Shown here one piece after another: positions 47,228-58,679 of a DNA stretch of 64,000 nt. Each line of letters begins with the position of its first letter. Within the stretch, counting starts at the first letter, position 1. The translations under genes were made by a program, and so were the position numbers. The DNA is taken from positions 49,912,412-49,976,411 of the forward strand of contig CM055909.1 in assembly GCA_029582155.1 (NCBI GenBank), written 5' to 3'. Below the pieces are notes generated by a model. The model had not been told where the DNA came from and did not search any database. It saw nothing but the letters and a program-made list of their open reading frames with translations. This DNA is from Panopea generosa. Its lineage: Eukaryota; Mollusca; Bivalvia; Adapedonta; Hiatellidae.

Positions 47228-47963
47228 CCGACTCATCCAGTTGCAACCAGAAACCAGAATCTTGCAGGCATATTCGGATAGCATCGTTCTTCACGGCGGC
47301 GAATTCATTCCAGTTGTAATATAATCCATTGTTTTTGTTCGAAATGTATGGACGTTTCTCATTATTATTGTATAATTCATATTCCGCCTTGTTCAGCTCG
47401 ACCTGCTCGCAGAAATACAATTTTGTAAGGTCCACAATCTTGAGACTGCCACTGTTGAATCGAGAAACAGGCTTCTTGTAGATGTCTTTTGCAACTTGAT
47501 CCTTGCTGTTCTGTCTTCGTGTACCATTAATTCCACTGGTAAATGTCGACGTTAGATTTGTGTAAAAACTATTAAACTCAACCGCCCACATTTTGGGAAT
47601 CATGTTTTTCACTTCATTTAAAAGCCGGGAATGGGCAATATTTGGTGATGCCTTTTCCAAAGCAACGCCGAACTGCTGGACGGTATCCTTGTTGTCGTTC
47701 ACGTAGTATAACTGTATAGATGTTACTGTCCACGTGTTGGGCCACGGCGATATCAACCACACAATGCTTTGTTGAGAAGTACTAGGCACTGGGCGATTCC
47801 AATTTTTCATTAAACTTGGGTGGAAGAATTGGGTATCTGGAGTGAGTACTAGACTGATAGTATATATGTCAGCAACACTGTTCATTGTCGGGTACTCGCA
47901 AGTTCCATTTGGGTAACGGACTTTCCCTGTAGGACAGAACACCGTACGGCAATTGCTCTCATT
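47228..47963 (-). CDS. Somatomedin-B adhesion-GPCR-like receptor, exon 3 (pre-transmembrane ectodomain)
   Basis: After acceptor GATTTATATATTTCAG the exon encodes NESNCRTVFCPTGKVRYPNG then TCEYP, a cysteine block followed by ~150 residues of mixed ectodomain. It then encodes LYFCEQVELNKAEYEL and ends near NDAIRICLQDSG. The C-R-x-V-x-C-P-x-G-K ... NGTC block and the later hxFCxQVEL ... VRIC block are the order I know from large molluscan adhesion-GPCR-like receptors, just ahead of the seven-helix domain. The open frame continues to a stop at 47142; a phase-1 donor GTACCA at 47227 is a guess, and without it the protein would end in a hydrophobic tail (LDTLFVLFVCSYACTI) at about 600 residues. Confidence 0.65.
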
Positions 47964-48182
47964 CTGAAATATATAAATCTAAATTGTATTTAATTCAGTA
48001 TATACTAGCATATATATAAAGTACAGTGTTTGTTTATTATAGTGAATATATTGAAAGAATCACCAGTACTGGGCTTATGACACACCTTTGTGCTATGCAT
48101 TTTCTTCCCGAAAGTTATCATTGCCAGGTGTCCGGCTGTTAGACATTCGGTACCCCTCAATTTAACTAGCTGTTGATTGAGC

Positions 48183-48265
48183 AACCGGCCGCATCAGAAA
48201 AAAGCCAAGTAATTCCACCGTGATTCGAACCTTTGACCTCCCGCTTCCGATGCGGACGCCTTAAT
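48183..48265 (-). mobile_element. tRNA-like SINE head
   Basis: Minus-strand text AAGGCGTCCGCATCGGAAGC then AGGTTCGAATCACGGTGG is an anticodon-arm-like and B-box-like order. No long body was identified. Confidence 0.45.
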
Positions 48266-50013
48266 TACGGAAGATAGATATATTGTACAGACGTGGATAC
48301 ATTCTAAGCCATAACTTACAGACGAAACATATGCATATATTTGTGTGGTAGCTAATGTAATATGGCGTGATGCTATACGTCTTATTACAGAGTGACGTCA
48401 CTTTTGGTGACAGTAATACAGGGCTTGCCCTAAAAATCTTTTTTAATTTGGCTTCTGAATAGTTTCAAAATGGTTCATAGTAAAAAAGAAGAATAAAGTA
48501 AAGGCTATCCTATCATTTATAGCAATAAAAATTACTGCTTTAATAATTGTATGACGGGTATACAATAATCATGACTACGTTCCCGTAGCAACTAATTCTG
48601 TTTTTTTATTTTGTATGAACACTTTTAAAATGAAATATATATACTGGTCATACCTAATACCGCCAGTCTATTTTTTTTCAACCATGTAAAGATTTGCGTC
48701 AATGACAGTAATAAGGTCACTTAAGTGTACTGAGTAATAAACAGTTGCCGATACGAAATGCAAACAAATGCCGACGCCAACGGAAGTTGAAGCTTTGCAC
48801 ATGTCTTCCCAAATTGTCATTATACGGGGTTTCGCGGTAATAGGTATACCGCGGTATAAGGTATATACTATATATAGTAATCTATATACCATCGACGTAA
48901 CCACTTGTCGAGATGTGAGCGTGGCCAGGATAGCCGATATTATATTAAATGAACAAAAAAGTTGGCGTTCCCATTTCTATCGCTGCGTTAATTCCTTGAA
49001 ATATTGCAAAAAGCCAAAAACTGATATTACTGGAAATACTCCGTTAATGAGATTTGTGAATACAGACTAAGGGGTCTTGTTTGTACGACAAAAACCTGAA
49101 ATACTTGCAAGGATATTAAATTTGAGAGCATTTCAACGTTGAGTATAGTTTCTGGCAAGACTGTCAAGTTTTAAATTTGAAAATTATTTCAAATGTAGTA
49201 GTTGTTTGTGGCGTAAAACCCAAAGGTGTTTTTGTCCTTTGTTAAACTAAAAAGTTAAAACAAAACCCAAAGGTGTTTTTTGGTTTGTCAAACCAAAGGT
49301 TTGCGTGTTCCTTTTCTTGGTAATATTTTGTCAAACTAAATGAAATATAAACGTGTTTCTGGTTATTTTCTGGCAAATTTGTGAAGCCTTATGGTTTGAA
49401 AAGAAATACAAAAGTTGGCATGAAATGCAAGATGATACATATAATTTTGTGGTAAGTTTTTAAGCATCAAAGGCAAACATTGAAGTACAGTGTCGTCGCG
49501 TCAGATGTTGAACTTGTGTTTAGAATGTTATTACTAAATACCGCTATTACGAAATATACTGATGTTATTACATCGGTACCGTGTTTTTTGGCAATAGAAT
49601 AATAAGAAGTATAAGACGAAATCTTGAAATCTTTGAAATGACCCCCCCCCCCCCCACCCCATCCTACTCCAGAGGTCATATACATATATACCAATGAGCG
49701 CCCGCTGCTTCCTAGCATATCACTATATCAGTGGTTGTACAATTCGATTTCTATTCTTTTATGATATGACATTAAAGTATTTGGTTTTCTTTCGAAATGG
49801 ATTTCTATCGATTGATTTCGTTTATCAATATTATAGTTTAGAAAATTGGTGACGATCCGGTTTATTCAAGTGTTGCATTTGCATATGTCTAATAGCCTGT
49901 TATGTTTTGAATATGCAATAGGAGATCGAATTCATTTAATGAAGTTGTCTCGTTAATAAAAATCGTTATTTTTGTTGTTGTTGTTGTTGTTTTTGTTATT
50001 ACTATTATTATTA

Positions 50014-50085
<72 letters not shown>

Positions 50086-50485
50086 CTTTTTATACGTACA
50101 GTGTATTAACATTAATATAATCAATCATTATTTTTAAAAATTTCACATGCGTTTCAACCTTGTTGACTCTCATTTATTAAAACAAGTTGAATGTGAAAAT
50201 TTAGTAGTTTAGTTTTATTTTCTTCGTTATCAACTTTCTTTTGATTATACTTGGTAAAAGTTATTAATATGATTGATCTGTGTCGGTGTCTTTGAAAATA
50301 TTGTAAGCAAAGCGACAAACGTTAAATTTCGGTTGATGTTAAAACTTCTGGTTGAGTTCAAAGATTAAAATACTAAATATTATATGTCGGCTAAGTTAAA
50401 TATTACAGCATTTTCCCGGATAGTGTTAAAAACAGTAAATGTGTGACTGAGGGCATCTAACCAATAATGCAAACTGTTGTTTTTT
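48266..50485. other. Intron/spacer with low-complexity tracts
   Basis: No exon recognised. It holds the CGCGGTAATAGGTATACCGC palindromic stretch at 48833-48852, an AAACCCAAAGGTGTTTTTTG repeat near 49215-49310, a poly-C run at 49641-49657 and a long (TTA)n microsatellite at about 49978-50083. Confidence 0.5.
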
Positions 50486-50718
50486 TTCATAGTTTGAACG
50501 GCATTTAACGTCATTTTCAACATTTAACAGATTATATATGGCATGTCCTATTTAATTGGTGAAGGAAGACCTCAGAAAGAATCTGAGTAGAACCACCGAC
50601 CTTCCGCAAGCTACTGACAAACTTTTGTGAATAGAGTTGTGCTCGAACCTCAGCGGAGAGAGGAAAGTTGTCGTTAGACGACAGCGCTTAAACGATCCGG
50701 CCACGTAGGGCCTGCTTG
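50486..50718 (-). mobile_element. SINE family A, minus-strand copy abutting the 38-base satellite
   Basis: Read on minus: CTACGTGGCCGGATCGTTTA, AGCGCTGTCGTCTAACGAC, then GAGGTTCGAGCACAAC (B box), CTTGCGGAAGGTCGGTGGTT, CTACTCAGATTC and CATGCCATATATAATCTG. It aligns block for block with the copies at 40818 and 59990. Its 5' head is continuous with the first satellite unit. Confidence 0.8.
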
Positions 50719-53700
50719 TTTGTACATTAACGATCCGATCACGTAGGGCCTGCTTGTTTGTACATAAACGATCCTGCCACGTAGGGCCTGCTTGTTTGTA
50801 CATTAACGATCCGGCCACGGAGGGCCTGCTTGTTTGTACATAAACGATCCGACCACGTAGGGCCTGCTTGTTTGTACATTAACGATCCGACCACGTAGGG
50901 CCTGCTTGTTTGTACATTAACGATCCGACCACGGAGGGCCTGCTTGTTTGTACATAAACGATCCTGCCACGTAGGGCCTGCTTGTTTGTACATTAACGAT
51001 CCGGCCACGGAGGGCCTGCTTGTTTGTACATAAACGATCCGACCACGTAGGGCCTGCTTGTTTGTACATAAACGATCCGATCACGGAGGGCCTGCTTATT
51101 TATACATAAACGATCCGGCCACGGAGGGCCTGCTTGTTTGTACATAAACGATCCGACCACGGAGGGCCTGCTTGTTTGTACATTAACGATCCGGCCACGG
51201 AGGGCCTGCTTGTTTGTATATTAACGATCCGACCACGGAGGGCCTGCTTGTTTATACATAACCGATCCTGCCACGTAGGGCCTGCATATTTGTACATAAA
51301 CGATCCGACTACGGAGGGCCTGCTTGTTTGTACATTAACGATCCGGCCACGGAGGGCCTGCTTGTTTGTACATTAACGATCCGACCACGGAGGGCCTGCT
51401 TGTTTGTACATTAACGATCCGGCCACGTAGGGCCTGCTTGTTTGTACATTAACGATCCGACCACGGAGGGCCTGCTTGTTTGTACATTAACGATCCGGCC
51501 ACGTAGGGCCTGCTTGTTTGAACATTAACGATCCGACCACGGAGGGCCTGCTTGTTTGTACATAAACGATCCGATCACGGAGGGCCTGCTTGTTTGTACA
51601 TTAACGATCCGATCACGGAGGCCTGCTTATTTGTACATTAACGATCCGGCCACGTACGGCCTGCTTGTTTGTACATAAACGATCCGATCACGGAGGGCCT
51701 GCTTGTTTGTACATAAACGATCCGACCACGGAGGGCCTGCTTGTTTGTACATTAACGATCCGACCACGGAGGGCCTGCTTGTTAGTACATAAACGATCCG
51801 ACCACGGAGGGCCTGCTTGTTTGTACATAAACGATCCGATCACGGAGGGCCTGCTTGTTTGTACATAAACGATCCGGCCACGGAGGGCCTGCTTGTTTGT
51901 ACATAAACGATCCGATCACGGAGGGCCTGCTTGTTTGTACATAAACGATCCGATCACGGAGGGCATGCTTGTTTGTACATAAACGATCCGGCCACGTAGG
52001 GCCTGCTTGTTGTTACATAAACGATCCGGTCACGGAGGGCCTGCTTGTTTGTACATAAACGATCCGACCACGTAGGGCCTGCTTGTTTGTACATAAACGA
52101 TCCGGCCACGGAGGGCCTGCTTGTTTGTACATTAACGATCCGGCCAGATAGGGCCTGCTTGTTTGTACATAAACGATCCGGCGATGGAGGGCCTGCTTGT
52201 TTGTACATAAACGATTCGATTACGAAGGGTCTGCTTGTTTGTACATAAACGAACCGGCCACGGAGGGCATGCATGTGAATACATAAACGATCCAATCACG
52301 GAGGGCCTGCTTGTTTGTACATAAACGATCCGGACATGGAGTGTTTGTTTGTACATAAACGATCCGGCCACGGAGGGCCTGCTTGTTTGTACATAAACGA
52401 TCCGGCCACGGAGGGCCTGCTTGTTTGTACATAAACGATCCGATCACGAATGGTCTGCTTGTTTGTACATAAACGATCCGGCCACGGAGGGCATGCATGT
52501 GTATACATAAACGGTCCGATCATGGAGGGCCTGCTTGTTTGTACATAAACGATCCGACCACGTAGGGCCTGCTTGTTTGTACATAAACGACCCGGCCACG
52601 GAGGGCATGCATGTGTATACATAAACGATCCGATCACGGAGGGCCTGATTGTTTGTACATAAACGATCCGGACATGGAGGGCCTGCTTGTTTGTACATAA
52701 ATGATCCGGCCACGGAGGGCCTGCTTGTTTGTACATAAACAATCCGATCACGGAGGGCCTGCTTGGTTGTAAATAAACGATCCGGCCACGTAAGGCCTGC
52801 TTGTTTGTACATAAACGATCCGGCCACGGAGGGCCTGCTTGTTTGTACATAAACGATCCGACGGAGGGCCTGCTTGTTTGTACATTAACGATCCGACCAC
52901 GGAGGGCCTGCTTGTTTGTACATTAACGATCCGGCCACGTAGGGCCTGCTTGTTTGAACATTAACGATCCGACCACGGAGGGCCTGCTTGTTTGTACATA
53001 AACGATCCGATCACGGAGGGCCTGCTTGTTTGTACATTAACGATCCGACCACGGAGGGCCTGCTTATTTGTACATTAACGATCCGGCCATGTAGGGCCTG
53101 CTTGTTTGTACATAAACGATTCGATCACGGAGGGCCTGCTTGTTTGTACATAAACGATCCGATCACGGAGGGCCTGCTTGTTTGTACATTAACGATCCGA
53201 CCACGGAGGGCCTGCTTGTTAGTACATAAACGATCCGACCACGGAGGGCCTGCTTGTTTGTACATAAACGATCCGATCACGGAGGGCCTGCTTGTTTGTA
53301 CATAAACGATCCGGCCACGGAGGGCCTGCTTGGCCACGGAGGGCCTGCTTGTTTGTACATAAACGATCCGATCACGGAGGGCCTGCTTGTTTATACATAA
53401 ACGATCCGATCACAGAGGGCATGCTTGTTTGTACATAAACGATCCGGCCACGTAGGGCCTGCTTGTTGTTACATAAACGATCCGATCACGGAGGGCCTGC
53501 TTGTTTGTACATAAACGATCCGACCACGTAGGGCCTGCTTGTTTGTACATAAACGATCCGGCCACGGAGGGCCTGCTTGTTTGTACATTAACGATCCGGC
53601 CACATAGGGCCTGCTTGTTTGTACATAAACGATCCGGCCACGGAGGGCCTGCATGTTTGTACATAAACGATCCGACCACGGAGGGCCTGCTTGTTAGTAC

Positions 53701-54157
53701 ATAACCGATCCGGACATGGAGGGCCTGCATGTTTGTACATAAACGATCCGACCCAGAGGGCCTGCATGTTTGTACATAAACGATCCGACCACGAAGGACC
53801 TGCGTGTTTGTACATAAACGATTCGGACATTGAGGGCCTGCATATTTGTACATTAACGATCTGGCCACGGAGGGCCTGCATGTTTGTACATAAACGATCC
53901 GGTCATGGATAGCCTGCTTGTTTGCACATAAACGATCCACCCAGGGAGGGCCTGCTTGTTTGTACATAAACGATCCGGCCACTGAGGGCCTGCATGTTTA
54001 TTTATAAACGATCCGACCACGGCGGACATGCTTGTTTTTATATAAACGATCCAGCCGCGGAGGGCCTGCATGTACATAGTACATAAACGAACGGGCCTGC
54101 TTGTTTGTACGTTAACGATCCAGCCACTGAGGGACTTCATGTTAGTACATAAACGAT
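50690..54157 (+). repeat. 38-base satellite, ~90 copies, containing a SINE tRNA-head fragment
   Basis: The unit is GTAGGGCCTGCTTGTTTGTA then CATAAACGATCCGGCCAC. The reverse complement of its last part (GTGGCCGGATCGTTTA) is the A-box region of the adjacent family A SINE. Central units are homogeneous; units after 53700 decay. Segments around 51490-52110 recur at about 52930-53560. It lies in the intron between exons 2 and 3 of the GPCR-like gene. Open frames up to 190 codons are accidental. Confidence 0.95.
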
Positions 54158-54299
54158 TTAAATTTCAATAGTTTGCGCAAATGGTATTTTAATATAATTT
54201 GGCATGTCTCGGTTAATGTTTGGACATTTGCCGATGACATTGTTTTATAATTCAGCGGACGTTCAGTTTGACGTTGATATTTCATGAGTGTCAAGCTAG

Positions 54300-54715
54300 T
54301 AGGTAGTTGGCAGTTGGTAGTTGGCAGTTGGATATTCGAATAACCAACTACCGACCAATTCGATTCGTATTCGTTATCATAATGCAGATTAAATTTACAT
54401 ATTTTATTTATGTTTATATGTTTAAAAATATAACCAATTGAAAACTGATATATCTTAATTTGTAGTCCGAATCCCCAATTGACAGCTAATTGGTAGTTGG
54501 CGGTTTAGTTTTCAAGGAATCCTTTCAGGTCAATATACTCATAGTATTGAAGAAACAATGCGGCACTGGTGTTTTTTATTGTTATAAACTCTTTTTCTAA
54601 ATTAATTGATTTGTTAAAAAAATAAAAGCAGCGATTGAAAAAAAAAAGAATCCGAATCCTCAATAGGTAACTGGTCGGTAGTTGGTTATTTCAATATCAA
54701 ACTACAAACTACCTA
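54300..54715. mobile_element. MITE-like element with ~60-base inverted ends
   Basis: The left end TAGGTAGTTGGCAGTTGG ... ATAACCAACTACCGACCA and the reverse complement of the right end TAGGTAGTTTGTAGTTTGAT ... ATAACCAACTACCGACCA match, the left having an extra ~12 bases. The interior is AT-rich and non-coding. Confidence 0.65.
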
Positions 54716-54950
54716 CCAACTTAAAACTCATTGCCATTTCAATGTTTACCGGAAGTTTAAACGTTTACCGGAAGTTTAATAGATGTTTAACATTTTACGT
54801 TTAAGTTTTAACATTTAGCGAAATGTTTAAAAGTTATTGATTTAGACAGCAATTTGACAAGGTGTAATTGATACTTAACTATCGTTGAAAGCATCGTATT
54901 CTTTCGATGGCAGAATTATACCACCATATATGTCTTAACCAATCTCGTAC

Positions 54951-55714
54951 CCTGGTATTTCCTGCCATTTCACACGCAGAGGGTATGCGTTGATGATAAT
55001 TCTGTTTAACAAATACACTTTGCCATTCCGTTAAAAATCTGGTACTTATAAGAAACGAAAATTTTGATTTATCGTTAACAACACGGTCATTGTTAACACC
55101 TTCACAACGAGCCTCGCCCGCTTTAATCTTAGTGTTATCGTCATTACAAAAATGACAGAAATGGCTGAAAAATGTGCCCTTCTTATATGCAGTTAAAATT
55201 CCCTGTGCGCACAAAGTATTCTGTTCTGCAACAGAAGGTAGGTTATCGTCCTCAACATAACTGTAAGTCTTTTGGCATGCTTCTATTGAATTTGGAAAAC
55301 AACGCTCAGATTTGAGATATTCGGGACTTCCGGTATAATTAAAGTTGACTTCACACCCTGAAGAGTCAAAACTGACACCGTGACTATCACAGAGAATCGA
55401 TGCATTCCAATGAATTCCATCGTCGACTTTATGACACTCGGCACATTTGGAATTTTTGTATATTCGACCAGTAGATTTAGAAGAAATGGGATAGAGACTC
55501 CCCCACGGCGCAACTCGTTCATCTTCGCATGCCTTGGTATCACCATCTTCCGTAGGGCACCGAACAATCATGTAGTAGGAGCGGCTGTTATTTTCCGATG
55601 GATTTGTTTCAGAGTATATACATTTATGCGAACTTCTATTAACAACTTTGTTAACGTCTTGCTCTTGGAAACAACAATTCTGGGTCATTCCACATGTGTT
55701 CTCCCACGAACATT
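54951..55714 (-). CDS. Somatomedin-B adhesion-GPCR-like receptor, exon 2 (ectodomain)
   Basis: After acceptor TTTTATATTTCTAG the exon starts in phase 1. With exon 1 it gives PCCGECSWENTCGMTQNCCF, the C-C-G-x-C-S ... C ... C-C spacing of a somatomedin-B-like module. About 220 further residues carry paired cysteines, several N-glycosylation sites and a CHFC motif; the region is extracellular. The open frame runs to a stop at 54879, but the last 24 residues look intronic. Using AGG/GTACGA as donor at 54950, the exon is 764 bases, ends in phase 0 and fits exon 3 exactly. An additional small exon between them cannot be excluded. Confidence 0.75.
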
Positions 55715-55739
55715 CTAGAAATATAAAACTTTAACAAGA

Positions 55740-56760
55740 AAAAGGTCCTTTAACAAGAACAAACAGATTTTGGTTTAGTTATTTTATAGAACGGGGTGGC
55801 TAGAAGGCATGTCTTTTTTTAATTGAAATATATCTAGGCCCAAACATTGTCTTTTATTTTTCATTTCTTTTAAATAAATATTAATAAACTCAAGTTTTTT
55901 AAATATTTTGAATGAAAGATATATATATATATTTCGAAACAGTATTTTAACAAACATATAAACTTCGCACCGAACCATTTTCGTGCGTGCGTGAAATATT
56001 GCTGAACATGACCCTTTTCTGCAAGAGACGGCATTATCTTTTGGATTCGCAAAAACATTAAAAATAAGAACAAATTGAGTTATTTAATGCTGAAAGGCGC
56101 CATTGCTACGGAATAGCTTTGGAATAAGATAGTTGTAATGAAAACAAATCCCAGGGTCCATGCGTTTGGACATAGGTCATCACGTAAGCGCCATCTGCTA
56201 AGGGAGACATGCATGGAAATGCTTCTGGATTGTTTGCAACTAATTCCGCCGTAGCGGACCAAGAGTTAATGCGGTTGGTTTTATTGACTATAACTTATTA
56301 TATTATCGTACCAGCTTGAGGAAACCCGCAAAAGAGGCATGCAATGTTTACAACTTTTGATTACATAATTATTTCCATCAATTTTTTTTTTTAGCGCGAT
56401 GAAGAATACGGTATTTTCTTCAATGTAGAATTATTCCGAGGAAAAAGTTCAGTTCTTTCCCAAAAGAACAATCGACATAAGTGAGCTATTTCAGAGGTTT
56501 CCGTGAGGAGACACACATTTGCTAAGATTACAAACTTCGTATTTTTGTTATTTATATTGATACTATATATCTAAAATAAATAGTGACCCGCCCGCCAGTT
56601 CTACGTTTAGAAATTATGGAACCATTTTCTAAAGTAAACATGATTATAAGCTATATTTACGGAAACCGGTATGGATCGTAATTTCCGATGATAGATAATG
56701 TAGGCCTATATTGATTTAGAAAATTGCATTGGCGAAATAGGGTATCTTGCATTTTTTTAT
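55740..56760. other. Intron sequence, no gene recognised
   Basis: Short open frames only. Located between exons 1 and 2 of the GPCR-like gene. Confidence 0.4.
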
Positions 56761-56789
56761 TCATTTTCTTAATTTATTGGATCATCCAT

Positions 56790-57225
56790 TATCATGAAGA
56801 TTATGTGATGACAACCTGACATAATGCTATGATAACCCAAAATAATTATGAGACAACCCAAAAAAATGTTATGACAACCCAACATAATGATGAGATAACC
56901 CAACAAAATGTTATGACAACCGAACATTATGATGAAACACCAGAACATAATGATGAGACAACCTAACACAATGTTATGACAACCCAACATAATGATGAGA
57001 CAATCCAATATAATGTTATGACAACCCAACATAATGCTAAGTAATATGATAACCGAACATAATGATGAGATAACATAACATAATGATGAGATAACCTAAC
57101 ACAATGTTATGACAACCCAACGTTATGATGAGACAATCGAATATGACAACCAAACACAATGTTCATACGACCTAACACAATGATAGGACAAGCTAACACA
57201 ATAACCTCCTAACCGAAGACAAAGA
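56790..57225 (+). repeat. Degenerate ~20/43-base repeat (ACAACCCAACATAATGATGA)
   Basis: About twenty imperfect units alternate AACATAATGATGAGACAACC and AACACAATGTTATGACAACC. Minus-strand frames read LGCHNI repeats and are not genes. Confidence 0.9.
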
Positions 57226-57417
57226 CACGATAACCAAAGATGATAATACATTGACCAATTAAGATGTCAATGCTGAACATAAAACAGCTCCGGCGTTCCA
57301 TACATTCGCTATATAAATGAATCGTTGGTGACATTTAGATTTATGGCTAGTTACAAGTTACCATTTGTTATAAAGAGGACAAGAGCCGTTGGTTGGACAG
57401 AAAGACAACATTAATTA

Positions 57418-57820
57418 GATACAGTCAAACCTACGTAAGCGACCACTTGTCTTACGCAGCCACATTTTTATATTTCATTTCCATGCGTTCAGAGAATTAA
57501 CCTGTATTAAGCTACAACCTATCTTTAAAGGCCACTTTCTCTTGACTGGCTGCTTGAGAGAGGTTTGGCTGTAAATAACAAGAACAGTTTGATTTGTATA
57601 TTTTTATATATAAATCATGAGCCATTGTCGTTATACAGGCAATTCTATGTTAACGGTCATCTCTTTTTAGCAACCACTTGTCTTAAATAGCAACATCTTA
57701 TATTTACCATTTTTGTAATTTTAGATTTAACCAATATGTAATAAGCAGACACCTGTCTTAATTAAGAGGCCATTTATGCTCTTCCCTTTAGTGACTGCTT
57801 AAAGCAGTGTTGACTGTATA
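57418..57820. mobile_element. Tc1/mariner-type MITE region (CAGTCAAACCT ends)
   Basis: TACAGTCAAACCTACGTAAG at 57420 and AGGTTTGGCTGTA at 57561-57573 are inverted, bounding a ~155-base element. GTGTTGACTGTATA at about 57806 gives a second possible right end. Ends reading CAGTCRAACCT next to TA are typical of mariner-like miniature elements. Confidence 0.55.
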
Positions 57821-58279
57821 TTATAAGTGCAATAAAAATTATGTAATTGAGAAATTAAAAATCTGATTTATTCCGATGCATTATAGACTGAATAGTTTAG
57901 TTTAATTTAATGACTTGTGATACAAATAATATAAACAAATCGTTGACTAAATGAACTTCTGTGAAATGAATCAACTTAATGAGAGTTTTGAGATTTTTTT
58001 TTTCAAATTCTCAATTATATTCAAAGTACCTACATTTGTATACCGGTTTGCCGGTTCCAGTCGTAGATCATTTAAAATTTCATTTACATTTTATGAAAGG
58101 ACGATGGTTCTACTGAGACCATTGTTCACAAGATTGACTTCAATATTCACCAATAAATCGGGCCGCCGGGCCGCCATATTTAGACTGGCCTCTGTTGAAA
58201 ATGAGTACCCCCCCCCAAACCTATTATTTCGGATAAAGAGCAACCAGTTTATTCGCTATAAGCATTCGTATACACATAC

Positions 58280-58496
58280 CTCCACAGCAAGGGATACTGT
58301 CCACATTTTTAAATGCATGGTCGTTCGTCGCGTTTCGTCTGCTATATACACCATCGTGTTGTTGGCATAGTATATCCGTACTGGCCGGTCTTGTCATATT
58401 CAATACAGCTTCCCGTATATGACACAGCGAAATAATGACACATATTTGTAAAACTGCCATGGTAAAGCTGCGTAACATGTGAACAGTTGTATGCAT
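58280..58496 (-). CDS. Somatomedin-B adhesion-GPCR-like receptor, exon 1 (signal peptide)
   Basis: From ATG at 58496 the frame gives MHTTVHMLRSFTMAVLQI followed by a hydrophobic stretch CVIISLCHI. Methionines at 58478 and 58460 are alternative starts, all leaving a usable signal peptide. The exon continues with a short polar region and ends in DSIPCCG plus one base at donor GTATGT (58274-58279), phase 1, matching exon 2. The encoded protein would be a cell-surface receptor. Confidence 0.75.
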
Positions 58497-58543
58497 ATAA
58501 CTTCATCAGCAGTATCCAATTCAATAAAGGCTCATGTGCAATC

Positions 58544-58554
58544 CGTTATATAGT
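58544..58554 (-). promoter_or_regulatory. Candidate TATA box of the GPCR-like gene
   Basis: On the minus strand CTATATAACGG lies about 50-65 bases upstream of the candidate start codons, a position consistent with a short 5' untranslated region. Based on motif and position only. Confidence 0.35.
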
Positions 58555-58679
58555 CGTTTAATTGCTATCCACCAGAGGGCTTTCATTCTATTCTAAGGTT
58601 TATGAATTTTGTGTTTATTATGCACATAAATTAAGTAAAATAAAAGAAAAATCCTTAAAAATTAAAATAGTTTATGCAT

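Noticed and set aside
48768-49070. 100-codon plus-strand frame
   Set aside because: It crosses the CGCGGTAATAGGTATACCGC dispersed repeat and has no recognisable domain or matched exon borders.
52296-53982. MYKQAGPPWPDRLCTNK-type repetitive frames in the 38-base satellite
   Set aside because: The period is not a multiple of three; frames arise because three units read through without stops. Intronic satellite.
55283-55718. Frames overlapping exon 2 of the GPCR-like gene on both strands
   Set aside because: Shadows of the real exon; they lack the cysteine pattern and phase agreement.
57951-58370. Plus-strand 139-codon frame
   Set aside because: It is antisense to exon 1 of the GPCR-like gene for its last third and has no recognisable content.
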